Assembly: GCF_023008585.1 (NCBI RefSeq)
Contig: NZ_CP095393.1
Location: forward strand, 1 to 64,000
Reading direction: 5' to 3'
DNA length: 64,000 nt
Source of the DNA: Natribaculum breve
GTDB taxonomy: Archaea > Halobacteriota > Halobacteria > Halobacteriales > Natrialbaceae
The position numbers were made by a program, and so were the translations under genes. Shown here one piece after another: positions 7,495 to 17,709 of this stretch. The notes beneath the pieces were generated by a model. It made no database searches, was not told the DNA's origin, and saw only the letters and a program-made list of their open reading frames with translations. How positions within the stretch are numbered: position 1 is the first letter of the stretch; every line of letters starts with the position of its first letter.

Positions 7495-10056
7495 CTACTT
7501 CTTGTTCTTCCCGTCGTCCCCATTCTCGGGAGCCTTCGTAAACTCCAGAATGTCACCATAGACAACCGTGGCGCCCACCTGAGCGACCGCTTGGAACTCG
7601 TAGGTCGTGCCAGTCTCGAGGTTCATCGCCGTCGCACTGAACGGTCCGGATTCGGTGAGAACCTGTTCGTCGGTAAACGTCCACACCTCAGTCCCCTTGA
7701 CGCGGTACAGGAAGTAGACGGTGACCTCCTCTGCCCCCTCGAGTTCGAGCAGTTCGCCGTTCAGTGTGGCCGTCGAGCCGTTGACCTCCGTCGCCGGCTT
7801 CGTCTCGACTTCCAGATCTTCCGGCGCCAGTTTGGTGAACGAGAGCGTGGTTCCGAGGAACCGTTCATCATCCGCTACCATGACCGCCCGGAATTCGTAC
7901 GTGCTACCGAGTTCGAGGCCTTCGATTCCAGCGCTGAAATCACCGGGCTCATTGAGCGTCTGGGACTCGGTGGCGATCCACTCATCCGCGCCGAGTTCGC
8001 GCCACTCGAAGAAGACGTCGGCCTCACCAAAGTCCCCGAGATCGAGAATTTCACCGTTGAGCGTGGCCGTCGAGCCGTTGATCTCCGTCGCCGGCTCTGT
8101 CTCGACGCTGGGGACGCCGGCCTCAGTTTTGGTGAACGAGACGATGGTTCCTTCCTCGCGCGTGCCATTCGCCACGACGACTGCCCGGAATTCGTACGTG
8201 CTGCCGGTTTCGAGGCCCGCGATCCCGTCGCTGAAGTCGCCGGGTGCGTCGAGCGTCTGCGGCGCGGTGGCAGTCCACTCGTCTGCGCCGAGTTCGCGCC
8301 ACTCGAAGAAGACGTCGACGGTGTCGAAGTCGCCGATGTCAATCAACTCGCCGTTGAGCGTGGCCGTCGAGCCGTTGACTTCCGTCGCCACCTGAGTTTC
8401 GACGATGGGGGCGCCGGGTTCGTCTTTGGTGAACTCGATGATGGCCCCCTCGTCACGCGTGCCATTCGCCACGACGACCGCCCGGAATTCGTACGTGCCG
8501 CCAGGTTCGAGGCCTGCGATCCCGTCGCTGAAGTCGCCGGGCGCGTCGAGCGTCTGCGGTGCGGTGGCAGTCCACTCCTCCGTGCCGACTTCGCGCCACT
8601 CGAAAAAGACGTCGGCCTCGTCGAAGTCGCCGAGATCGAGTAGTTCGCCGTTGAGCGTGGCCGTCGAGCCGTTGACCTCCGTTGCCGGCTCCGTGATGAC
8701 CTCCGGGACACCCGGCACCGTCTTGGTGAACGAGAGCGTGGCTCCTTCGACCCGTTCGCCGTTCGCCAGTCCGACTGCCCGGAATTCGTACGTGCTGCCG
8801 GGCTCGAGGCCTGCGATCCCGTCGCTGAAGTCGCCGGGCGCGTCGAGCGTCTGCGGCGCGGTGGTGTTCCACTCCTCCTCGCCGAGTTCGCGCCACTCGA
8901 AGAAGACGTCGACCTCGGTGGAGTCGCCGAGATCGGTCAACTCACCGTTGAGCGTGGCCGTCGAGCCGTTGACCTCCGTCGCCGGCGTCGTTACGACGTC
9001 GGGGATGCCCGAATCGCAACTAATGTCGAGTGTCGTGATATCGAGACCGATTGCGATATTGTCGGTCTCGAGCGAGTACGTTCCGTCCGCGAGATTCCCC
9101 CACGTCGCCGAACCGCCGGCCGGAACCTCCATGGTCTCCTCGTACGCATCGGGACCGGTGACGGTTACCATCACCGAGACGTCGTTGGGGTTCGTTACCG
9201 TGATCTCCCCTTCCTCGTCTTCACACGCCGAGTCCACTTGCAGGTCTACGAGATCGCAGTCACACCCGGTAACCGTCGCCATCTGAAGATTGACGGCGGT
9301 TTGGGAATACAAACAGCCGTCCACCGTTGCGTCGGTGAGTACGTTGATCGCCGTCTGAGCCAGTACGATCCCTGCAAAGTTTGCGTCCGTTCCGATCTCG
9401 ACGCCGGGACCGCCGGCGACCACCCAGACGATGTTTTCGGCCTGCGCACCCCCTTCTAGATTGACGGTCACCCCACTCGCCACGCTGAGACCTCCCGCGA
9501 CCTGGAAGATCCAGGTGTCGTCCGGACCACCGTCGAGGGTGATATCTCCGTCAATCGAGAGGGCGGTATCCCAATTGTACACTCCTGGAGTCAGTGTTTC
9601 TCCGTCAAGATTTCCGCCGCCTAAATTTGTAAAGTCCGGTGGGACGCGGCCGTACGCATCGGTAAACGCGGTTTCCATATCGCTCACGGCCGTGGTCAAT
9701 CTGGACGGGGTCGGCTCCGCATAATCTGCCGCGTACACCCGTCCGCCCACCTGCGTCGACGTCGCGAAGACGCCCGTCGCATCCAACGTCAGATCGAATC
9801 CGGTTATCGCGGTCGACGCGATCGGACTCACGCCAATGTCTCCCGCCACATCGGAATTGGGAACGCTCGAGATCCCGGATTTTGCCAGGATCGAAAAATC
9901 ACAGGCCGTCCCGAGATCGACCGGTGCCGGACCGTCTTGTTGGATTTGGACCGGTGGATCTTCACCTTCTTGCGCGGCGCCTATACAGCCAGCGAGACCA
10001 GCTGTGAGCAACCCACTCGATGCGAGGACTGTTCTTCTTGTCGGATTACACTCCAT
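7495..10056 (-). CDS. Ice-binding-like (DUF3494) surface lipoprotein with five repeats
   Basis: The 853-residue protein has a Tat signal and lipobox (TRRTVLASSG...LAGC24). A DUF3494 ice-binding-protein-like domain (residues ~46-266) follows, with typical phrases such as LAKSGISSVPNSDVAGDIG and LTPGVYNW. A short linker domain (~268-350) leads to five tandem ~98-residue fibronectin-like modules, each with ATEVNGSTATLNGEL...VFFEWRELG...TYEFRAV. The tail is GDDGKNKK. DUF3494 domains bind ice in cold-adapted microbes but also occur in adhesins. In a halophile a surface adhesion or matrix role is equally likely. It converges on the IS66 transposase. Confidence 0.88.
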   Translation of the reverse strand: MECNPTRRTVLASSGLLTAGLAGCIGAAQEGEDPPVQIQQDGPAPVDLGTACDFSILAKSGISSVPNSDVAGDIGVSPIASTAITGFDLTLDATGVFATSTQVGGRVYAADYAEPTPSRLTTAVSDMETAFTDAYGRVPPDFTNLGGGNLDGETLTPGVYNWDTALSIDGDITLDGGPDDTWIFQVAGGLSVASGVTVNLEGGAQAENIVWVVAGGPGVEIGTDANFAGIVLAQTAINVLTDATVDGCLYSQTAVNLQMATVTGCDCDLVDLQVDSACEDEEGEITVTNPNDVSVMVTVTGPDAYEETMEVPAGGSATWGNLADGTYSLETDNIAIGLDITTLDISCDSGIPDVVTTPATEVNGSTATLNGELTDLGDSTEVDVFFEWRELGEEEWNTTAPQTLDAPGDFSDGIAGLEPGSTYEFRAVGLANGERVEGATLSFTKTVPGVPEVITEPATEVNGSTATLNGELLDLGDFDEADVFFEWREVGTEEWTATAPQTLDAPGDFSDGIAGLEPGGTYEFRAVVVANGTRDEGAIIEFTKDEPGAPIVETQVATEVNGSTATLNGELIDIGDFDTVDVFFEWRELGADEWTATAPQTLDAPGDFSDGIAGLETGSTYEFRAVVVANGTREEGTIVSFTKTEAGVPSVETEPATEINGSTATLNGEILDLGDFGEADVFFEWRELGADEWIATESQTLNEPGDFSAGIEGLELGSTYEFRAVMVADDERFLGTTLSFTKLAPEDLEVETKPATEVNGSTATLNGELLELEGAEEVTVYFLYRVKGTEVWTFTDEQVLTESGPFSATAMNLETGTTYEFQAVAQVGATVVYGDILEFTKAPENGDDGKNKK
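7525..9003 (-). repeat. Five tandem ~290-bp coding repeats
   Basis: Nearly identical blocks repeat across this span, for example the stretch encoding EVNGSTATLNGE, found near 7780, 8070, 8360, 8665 and 8965. The three central modules are the closest to each other, indicating recent duplication or gene conversion; the module nearest the C-terminus is the most diverged. Confidence 0.9.
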
Positions 10057-10312
10057 ATTGGATACTTATCGGTGTAGGTTATTGTTTTCGAGGCGTTAAT
10101 TTTGTATATGTATCCTATACCTCCTCCAGATATTCTTCAATTCGATTAGTGAGTCCATTCCGACGCGCTTGACAACCGATCCAGTAGGCGGGAAGTGACA
10201 ATACGGGCTCACGTTGGTGTTTTGCTCCCAGTACCGCAGACACATCGCTAGGCATGAGTGCCGTTGCAGACGGCACAACAGTGACAGTTGGCACATACTG
10301 TTTAGCAGATAG
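10057..10312. other. Gap between lipoprotein and transposase
   Basis: A minus-strand frame (10096-10323, 75 residues) overlaps the transposase start and lacks haloarchaeal composition. It may be debris of an older gene. TATA-like A/T runs near 10085-10110 could serve the lipoprotein. Nothing else is clear. Confidence 0.3.
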
Positions 10313-11923
10313 ATGCCAGACACGCTGGACCCGCTTTCAGATCGTTCCTGCCGGATGACCGACGCCTACAGGACAGGCATCGGAGTCACCAAACAGCTGC
10401 GAGCAGAGAACTCCCTTATGTCGAGCGTCGCCGAAAGTACAATTCGAACTGAGTACCTCGACGATGGGTATCCAGAATGGCACCCCGCTCCGCATTCGTT
10501 TCTCGGGATGATACGACTCCTCGTCTACCGGGAGATTACAGGCGACAGCTATCGAGCGCTCACCCGTCATCAAGAACTGGCCGAGCCGTTCGGACTGAAT
10601 CACGTTCCCGATGAATCCGTGCTCTCGCGTACGTGGCGTAACCGGTTCGATGACGACGTCCGCGAGTTCATTCGTGTTGCAGCACACTTCGTCGTCAAGC
10701 AGGTCCACGACTGGGAGTTCGAAGCTGTTGTTGTCCGGCCCAAAGCGGAGGTTGTCGACGAGGAAAATCGTTCTACCGAGGAGGACGAGGCGGTCAGTCG
10801 AGAATTCACTGACAAGCAAATCTACCGGACGACCCGACTTGCTCGGGACCACGGCTTCGACGGGTTTGATTCCGGTCGCGCGGAGAACGCCACCTACGAT
10901 GACACGGAGTTCTTTGAGTTGCAGACGTTCATGGGGATGGTCGGCTGTGGGACACCACAGGGTGCAGCCCGGTTCCGGTATCGACACGGGGCGGACGGCA
11001 GTCCACATGGGGATACGCATCTCAGAGCAGTCAAACAATTCGAGCCAGACTCTCTGATAGATGGATTTGAGTTTGCGACAGATCGACTGCTCTCGGTGAT
11101 CAAATCTGAAGCCTCGTTCCGTCGACCGGTGACAGCCGCGATCGATATCACGACTGTCCCGTACTACGGCGATGTCGAGGGGATGCCCATGGTCAGTGGA
11201 CTCAATCATGAAGAGCGAGCGTTCAAATTCGCCACGCTGTCGGTTGTCGGGCTGAACATCCCACTCGTTCTAGCTGTCGAACCTATCCGTGAGAGTTCAG
11301 CATGGGACAAGAATCCACCAAATCAGATTCACCGGGTCGTCCGCAGGCTTGTAACACGAGCGAAAGAAAACATCCCAATTGAGACGGTACTCTGTGATCG
11401 AGAGTTTGATTCCCAGCGAGTCTACCAAACACTCTCGAATCTTGGAGTGAATTACCTCATCCCGAAACGAATCAACAGCACTGAACAAGAGGTGATCGAG
11501 ACGATGGAGGCTGACGGACAGGCTGTCGCGGTGGAATCGGCGTCTGTTCATGTTGAGACGGGGAGCCACTCGATGCAGTTCCTGTACGTACCGTCAACCA
11601 AGGGTGATGGGACAACCGTATTTGCGACGAATGTCAGAGTCGGCCCGAACGAGGCTGAGACGTTCTGTCGGCGCTACAGCCGCCGTTGGCAGATCGAAAA
11701 CGAGTACAAGAGCATCAAAGGCGACTTCCTAGCGAAGACATCCTCGAAGGACTACCGTGTACGGCTGTTCTACTTCGTGTTCGCCGTGCTATTGTACAAT
11801 ATCTGGCGGCTCACCGATTTCCTGCTGAAAGCCGGTGTCGAAGATGAGATGGACTACGCGCCGGTTTTGACAGCAGGAGAGTGCGTAGAGTTGGTCTGTG
11901 GAGAACTGATACCACCCGATTAG
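10313..11923 (+). CDS. DDE transposase, ~530-aa haloarchaeal group, intact copy
   Basis: The 536-residue protein has an N-terminal helical region resembling IS4/IS5 proteins (SVLSRTWRNRFDDDVREFIR). Three catalytic acidic sites follow: AIDITTVPYYG, VLCDREFDSQR and RRWQIENEYKSIK, then YFVFAVLLYNIWR. It is the uninterrupted member of a group also represented by the split copies at 12859-15656 and 15915-17709. The 3' flank (TTGAGTGGCAACA near 11952) is shared with the second copy (CGAGTGGCAACA near 15700), suggesting the right end of the element. The left end was not found. Confidence 0.85.
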   Translation: MPDTLDPLSDRSCRMTDAYRTGIGVTKQLRAENSLMSSVAESTIRTEYLDDGYPEWHPAPHSFLGMIRLLVYREITGDSYRALTRHQELAEPFGLNHVPDESVLSRTWRNRFDDDVREFIRVAAHFVVKQVHDWEFEAVVVRPKAEVVDEENRSTEEDEAVSREFTDKQIYRTTRLARDHGFDGFDSGRAENATYDDTEFFELQTFMGMVGCGTPQGAARFRYRHGADGSPHGDTHLRAVKQFEPDSLIDGFEFATDRLLSVIKSEASFRRPVTAAIDITTVPYYGDVEGMPMVSGLNHEERAFKFATLSVVGLNIPLVLAVEPIRESSAWDKNPPNQIHRVVRRLVTRAKENIPIETVLCDREFDSQRVYQTLSNLGVNYLIPKRINSTEQEVIETMEADGQAVAVESASVHVETGSHSMQFLYVPSTKGDGTTVFATNVRVGPNEAETFCRRYSRRWQIENEYKSIKGDFLAKTSSKDYRVRLFYFVFAVLLYNIWRLTDFLLKAGVEDEMDYAPVLTAGECVELVCGELIPPD

Positions 11924-12287
11924 ACGGATATCTCACCTACGGCTTGCGTTTCTTGAGTGGCAACAATCCCATTTGAGATCAAATACCGATTAATTTCTGG
12001 ATCATATCAAATAATAACTCACGATAGTTCGTCTATCGGCTACTCGTTTAGATGTGATTGCTGAAAAATAACGAGAACGGGCACAGTTCTACCCTACCCT
12101 CCGAAACTGTGAGAAAAATTGAACGGCAGAAGTTGAGACTGGTCTTCTCAATGCATACGGTTCCGGATTCAGATGGCCGCAGCGGCTCTGTCAAAATCCG
12201 AAGGGCACTCTTCGGTCAGTGCAGGTGAAACACGGAGCAGTCTGCAAGAAATAAACTATATTAGTGTTAACATTTTTCTCTTAGAAA
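11924..12287 (+). promoter_or_regulatory. IS tail and promoter of the next lipoprotein
   Basis: The first ~60 bases are the likely 3' end of the upstream element. The rest has no gene. An AT-rich box (AACTATATTA, 12254-12263) lies about 25-30 bases before the ATG at 12288, a spacing that implies a leaderless transcript for the lipoprotein. Confidence 0.45.
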
Positions 12288-12692
12288 ATGCCCTCCACTC
12301 GGCGCGATTTCATAGTTGGGAGTAGCGCAATAGCGCTGCTTTCCGGTTGTACGTACTTTGATGATACCGTTGTGACTGTCCCTGAAATAGAAGTAGAGTT
12401 TGTTAATGGGACGGACGAACACCACGTGTTTCACACTGCCCTTGAAACATCAGACGGACTTACCGAGTGGACCTCACAAGACGTAGAGCCAGGAGTAAGC
12501 GAAGTGCTGACAATAGAGCCTCCCCAAAACAAGGACCTCATAGCCATTCATAGTTTTGTTGATGAGTATCCCCTTTCAGAGGAGTTCGTGGCACTCGATT
12601 CCGCTAATGAATGCGTTCGCGTGTTAATTGAATACGAGGCTATTGGAGGGGAAGAACCAACGATCTTGCAGAGTGCAACAGACAGTTGCTGA
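12288..12692 (+). CDS. Small Tat lipoprotein
   Basis: This 134-residue protein has a twin-arginine signal (STRRDFIVGSS) and a lipobox ending at Cys21 (LLSGC). Its mature part is ~110 acidic residues of likely beta structure (VEVEFVNGTDEHHVFHTALE). It resembles small haloarchaeal immunoglobulin-like lipoproteins without a known job. Codon use is less GC-rich than that of neighbours (cat agt ttt gtt), and it sits between two transposon copies, so transfer is plausible. Confidence 0.75.
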   Translation: MPSTRRDFIVGSSAIALLSGCTYFDDTVVTVPEIEVEFVNGTDEHHVFHTALETSDGLTEWTSQDVEPGVSEVLTIEPPQNKDLIAIHSFVDEYPLSEEFVALDSANECVRVLIEYEAIGGEEPTILQSATDSC

Positions 12693-13497
12693 GGAAATGT
12701 AAGCGTTCAGTTCACAGGTGAAGTGAGCAGATAGGCCACTGCTTTTGACGTGAAAAAAAGGTCATGATACTACACACCCTCTCTATCCAGAACACAGTTT
12801 CTTCCCGAACCTGAGCGGTTGGACGGCTTTTTGAACGTGCTACAGCCAGCATTTCGTAGTGGCCTCAACGTGTGAATCTCGACGGGCAGTCTTTCGACGG
12901 ATTGCACAACGATCGTTCGAGGAGTGGCCAGCATATGACGCAGCGCGATTGTACAACCGATCCTCTCTTGGTGGATTGAAAGAGGACGTTCGCGTAGTTT
13001 CGAGAGCGTGGTTCGTCCAGGAGGAGCACAGCTCGGTCGATCAGTTTGTTTGCCTGCTTCCGCTGGCTTACTTTCGTTTTGACCCCCATGACTGCTATAC
13101 AGGGTCGACACAGTACGAGATGGACACGCTCTTTCGGATTTTTGTCCTGAAAGAACTCTACGGATGGGACCACGAAACGGCCCTTGTTGAGTACCTCAAT
13201 CGCCGCCCGGACGTCCGGGAGCAGTTGGGTCTGGAAACGATTCCGAACCAGTCGACGCTCTGGCGTAGCTGGCACAACCGGCTTACCGAGGATCTTCGTG
13301 AGATAATCCAGGCAGCTGCACGCTCGATTCTCGTCAATGCCCAAGAGGAAGGTGTCTCAATTCCACGAGAACCGGACCGAAAGCTCTCTCGCCATGACCG
13401 CGACACTGAAGAACCAGATCTGGACAACCAGAGCATACTGGAACAGACGCAGAAGGTCACAAGCCATCTCAACCACGTTGTTTACCCCGCCTTCTCA

Positions 13498-14618
13498 TAG
13501 TGTCTAGGGAAATGTTTTACCTATAGAGACACTGGTATTGGTAATGGATCGGCTCGACGACATCACGCTCGAAGAACTCTATGATCTAAAGGACCAGATC
13601 GACAAAGGGAAGCCGCGAGAACGTGTTCTCGCGGCGATTGGGCGTAAGCAGGGCGATCAACTGGAGACACTAGCTGATCGCCACGGTGTTGTCGAGAAAA
13701 CGATTCGCAACTGGCTCGATCGGTTCGAGGAAGAACCGATCGAGCAGGCACCGTACGACGCTCCTCGACCAGGAGGTCCAGCAAAAATCGAGGGCGAAGA
13801 CCGTGAGCAACTGTTCGAACAACTGCAACAGCCGCCGACCGAACTCGGCTACGACCAGCAAGCGTGGTCAGCGAAACTGTTGCTTCATCACGCCAAAGAG
13901 GAATACGGCGTCGAATACCACGAAACCTACGCGTACGACTTGCTGAAAGAGGCCGGGCTGTCCTTGCGGACAGCACGGCCTCAACATCATGAAGCCGACC
14001 CTGAAGAGAAAGCCGAGTTCCAAGAAACAGTCGAAAAAACGACCCGAACTAACCGACAAAACCGTCGTTGTTGTCGATCAGTTCACCAAACACGTCGGAA
14101 CTGTCCAACGACGTGGCTTCTACCCGATTGGCTCAAATCCGACAATAGAGGTTGCAACGTCGTGGGATTCAGTGACCGTGCTGGGCGCTGTCACCGACGA
14201 CGGTGACAGCTTCTTCTGCTGGACAGAAGAGAATCTCACACGGAACCATGGGATTCGGCTGTTAGAGGCGTTAACCGAGCGGTTCGGTGAGGAGTTAGTG
14301 GTGTTTCTGGATCGAGCGGGCTACTTCTATGCGAGGGATCTCTGGGAGCACGTGAGTGGTGAGCGCGAGACCGAAACTGTCGGAGACAGTTCGGTCTCGT
14401 GCGTGCGCGGAGACGATCTCGAAGTCTGGTACTTCCCGTCAAAACTCCCCGAATTGAACGCCGTCGAAGGGTGTTGGGACCAGCTGCAAGAGTGGTTCAA
14501 GTATCGACTCGTCCCTGATCTCTCGTCGCTGAAAGACTACATCTCACGAGGTGTAAAAACAATCAGCGAACCCAGCATTTGGCCGTATCTTACCGGTAAA
14601 GATTCGAACTAATCACTA
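13498..14618 (+). mobile_element. IS630-like insertion sequence, 1121 bp
   Basis: Imperfect terminal inverted repeats of ~24 bp match at 16 positions. The left end reads TAGTGTCTAGGGAAATG.. and the right end, complemented, TAGTGATTAGTTCGAATC.., both followed by TTTACC. The element is flanked by TCA at 13495-13497 and 14619-14621. Precise removal with one TCA restores the host transposase frame. IS630 elements usually duplicate TA, which is also present at both tips, so the target rule here is ambiguous. Confidence 0.75.
13544..14612 (+). pseudogene. IS630-family transposase with frameshift in an A run
   Basis: The first frame encodes two helix-turn-helix regions (LETLADRHGVVEKTIRNWLDRF and a winged second part with ELGYDQQAWSAKLLLHH). 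The second frame supplies the DDE core (VVVVDQFTKHVG, FLDRAGYF, LPELNAVEGCWDQL). The frames meet in the run AAAAAA at 14034-14039, where a +1 shift (one extra A) is needed. This could be a programmed slip, as known for some IS630 relatives, or simple decay. ATG at 13544 is preferred over TTG at 13538. Confidence 0.75.
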
Positions 14619-15656
14619 TCACTTGATCGGGGGGAAGGCTGTGAAATCCATGAGAATGCCTACTGGGACTTACAAACCTATCTTGGGCTTCGAGAGAATC
14701 TGGCAGCCAACGAGGGGGCTCGCAGTTTCACCTACGAATCGGATCGGGAGCGAACGCCGTTAGGTCACGCCCATCGTGAGCAGATTCAAACTCTCTCGAT
14801 ACCAGAGATACGAGCAATGTACCGGCAAGCAGTGGGTAGACTCCTAGACGAGGCTGCGAACACGGAGGAGTTCTTCCGAGCTGGTATCGTGGCGATCGAC
14901 ATCACCGAAGATGCTCCGTTTACAGGGGACAGAGCGGGACACGAAGACGAGATTATTGGAACGAAAGAGAACACCGACGAGTACGCATATCAGTGGGCGA
15001 CAGTACAGTTGGTCGGAAACGCTGTTCCACTTGTATTGGATGCTCGTCCAGTACGACGTGGCGAGACGCGTAAAGAGATCGTCGAGGATCTGCTCGACTC
15101 AGCCCAAGAGATGGTTTATGTCGATAACGTGCTGATGGACCGTGAATTCGACAGTCAGCACGTCCTCGAGATGATCAGTCAGCGTGGGCTTTCATACGTC
15201 GTGCCAAAGCGGATGCAGACCAGTGAGAAGGCCCAGGCCAAGCGCCTCCTCGAACGCGATCAGGACCGCTACGAAACCGACCGCAAACTCCACTTGGGAA
15301 ATGACGAGTGGCACGAGACGACATTGATCTACCGGCGGAAAGAAAACTCTGAGCATGATGACTATCGCCAGTATTCGGTGTTCATGTCGAATCGAGGTGG
15401 GCTCATCGCTATGTATGCCTATCGGTGGGAGATTGAGAGCGGCTACAAATCGATCAAGCGGTTCATGGCCGAAACGACGTCGAAAGATTTCGGGCTACGA
15501 TTCTTCTATTTCGCGTTTGCCTGTCTCCTGTATTCGATCTGGCGGGCCGTCGATCTACTTGTACAGGTCGAACTGACTGGTGAGTATGAACGCTCGCCAA
15601 TCGTTACAGCCGATAACACTCTAACGCTGCTACGGAAGGAGACTGGAATCGGATAG

Positions 15657-15914
15657 AGTCCCCTCAGTTCGGCTGACCGCCGTGTTTTCGAGTGGCAACA
15701 CTAGCTCTGACCTCGGAAAAACCGTCAAAATAGTCACTGTGACAACAAAATTTGGCGCTTCGGAGGTGATTTGAAACAATTCCATACCACTGATTCGGCT
15801 AATTTCCTGCATTACAGGCCCGCTAACCACACTGTAGTCTCATCTTCCAATGAACGGCTGTAGCTACGAATGACAGAACCCGTGCACGGAATCTCAACAT
15901 CGATTAACTGACCG
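15657..15914. other. Gap between two related transposon copies
   Basis: It begins with the shared right-end sequence of the ~530-aa transposase group (CGAGTGGCAACA). No gene is seen. It ends against a perfect hairpin over the next start codon. Confidence 0.4.
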
Positions 15915-17709
15915 GTGGGGGACGATTCGTCCCCCACTGTGACAAATAACTGGTCAGATCGTGTTGCGGCTGCTGATGACAGCCGCACTCAACGATCAGT
16001 TGACGAGCGCCTACAAGATATCGGTCCACTCTCCGGCGGGTGGCTGCCCCTAACCAAGCAAGCCGCCGAGGTCGTCGACAAGACGACCTCTGCGGCCGAG
16101 TTGGTCACTCACCTCGACGTCAGCCAATACTGCCGTGCTGATTCCATTCCCCATTGGCACGACTCTAAACCGTTCGAACCGATGCTCCGGGCGATTCTCC
16201 TGAAGAAACTCGAAGACGCGTCCGATGGCTGGCTCCATCGGACGCTCGACAGTGACCCTCAACTTGCGGATGCTCTTGGCTTTAATCCCGACGACACACC
16301 TTCACGAAGCACGATCTCTCGGGCACAGACTAATCGGTTTGCGGACCTCCAATCCACGATCGAGACTGCTACTCGTCAGATCCAAGCGTTGGCCGCCGAA
16401 CGCGGTAGTCCGATCGGGACACCGTACGAAGACAGCGCTTCGGAGGAGCCAACAGGCTCCTCGAAGCGCACAGTCAACCGTCTCATTCGGAGGAAAACAC
16501 GTGATCTCCTCGACGAACTCCAAACTGTCGTATTGCCTGCCTTGAGTTTGACCGCCTGATGACCCGGTTTACGACGACGAGGAACTCCTGATGCTGGAGG
16601 CCTGTCTCGGGCTGACAGGCACCGCCGCTAACGGCGGTGCCGAAACCTACGGCGATTTCGTCAATCCTGACCCAGATCTCGACGATCCCTTCTACGAGGA
16701 CGGACCGAGTGGAGAGACGCTTCTGGAGGCGATCAAGGACCTTTCACCGACACAAATCGCGGAGATGGTCAACCAAAGCGCGGCCCGCGTCTTGACGCGG
16801 GCCAAGCCTCGCTTGGAGTTCGAGACACCAGTCATGCTGTCGATCGACATGACCTACGTCGCTTTCTACGGGGAGCGTGAGGAACTCGTACGTGTCCAGG
16901 GTGCGCCAAAGGACAAGTCCTACAACTGGTGCTACAAGTTTGCAACCGCGAACGTTGTTGGAGACAACGTTCACTTCGCAGCTGCGATGCTTCCAGTCGG
17001 GCACGCTGATTACCACGACCCAGAGAGCTATCCTGGCAAAAACAGGAGTTACCGAGTCGGCGATATCGTTCGCCGACTCGTCGACCACGTCAACGACGTC
17101 TGTCGCGTTCATACGCGGCGACTCTACGCTGATCGGGAGTTCTACGCCACGGACGTATTTTCGGTACTCGAACAGCGAGACCTTTTCTACGTGATTCCGG
17201 CACCGCGCGATGACCGCGTCAAGCGGTTCATCGCGCGCATGGACACGGATGTAGAGGGACAAAAGCAAGTGACAGTCAAATCCGAGCACGCGGTGTACGG
17301 GCCGGTAAAACATGGTGTCTCCAACACCAGAGCTGAGACGACGCTGGTTGGACTCCCGCCAGACGAGGACTGCGACGAGATGCAGGTATTTGCGACCAAT
17401 CTCGACGTAAACGACGAGATTGGTCTTGACCGTCGCTTGACGAAAAAGCAAATCGCTCGCTACAGACGCCGAGGCGGGATCGAAACGGCCTATAGTAAGA
17501 TCAAGGAGTTCGCACCGTGGACGACGTCGACAAACTTCTCTATCCGGTTATTCCACTTCGGCTTCGCAGTTCTACTGTACGATCTATGGTTGCTTGTGGA
17601 CTTTCTCGTCCAGACGTTGATCGACATCATCGAGTTTCGCACGAAACCGCGGGTGACTGCCCCGCGGTTTCGTGCGTTCCTCCGGAGGGAGGTGAGCGCA
17701 TTGCTGTAG
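15915..17709 (+). pseudogene. ~530-aa group transposase, frameshifted copy
   Basis: The N-terminal part (15915-16559) stops after PALSLTA, while the remainder continues in another frame from about 16551 (PDDPVYDDEELLMLEACLGL) to 17709. Catalytic sites remain: SIDMTYVAFYG, LYADREFYA and GGIETAYSKIKE. The break lies at the same protein position where the neighbouring copy was hit by the IS630-like element. The GTG start sits inside a perfect hairpin (9-bp arms, 15915-15923 and 15929-15937), and many more perfect hairpins occur within the gene (16437-16467, 16620-16641, 16783-16804, 17638-17674). Confidence 0.8.

Larger units (their letters stand above)
12859..15656 (+). pseudogene. ~530-aa group transposase split by an IS630-like element
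   Basis: The N-terminal half (12859-13497, GTG start) and C-terminal half (14619-15656) are pieces of one gene homologous to the transposase at 10313-11923. The second half carries VAIDITEDAPFTG, VLMDREFDSQH and YRWEIESGYKSIK. Removing 13498-14618 plus one copy of TCA joins PAFS to LDRGEG in frame. The gene is therefore inactive only because of the insertion. Right-end sequence like that of the intact copy follows at ~15690 (CGAGTGGCAACA). A weak inverted match (TAGGCCACTGCTTTTGACG near 12734) may mark the left end. Confidence 0.85.

Noticed and set aside
7525..9003. Regular ~290-bp repeats as a CRISPR-like array
   Set aside because: Unit length is far too long, there are no unique spacers of constant size, and the repeats encode protein modules.
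7471..9286. Long plus-strand open frames (390 and 293 codons) opposite the surface lipoprotein
   Set aside because: They mirror the repeated, GC-rich coding strand and have repetitive basic or Arg/Ser-rich composition. The minus-strand frame has signal peptide, domain and module structure.
10096..10323. Minus-strand 75-codon frame before the intact transposase
   Set aside because: It overlaps the transposase start, is Cys/Arg/Leu-rich and shows no motif. I treat it as possible debris only.
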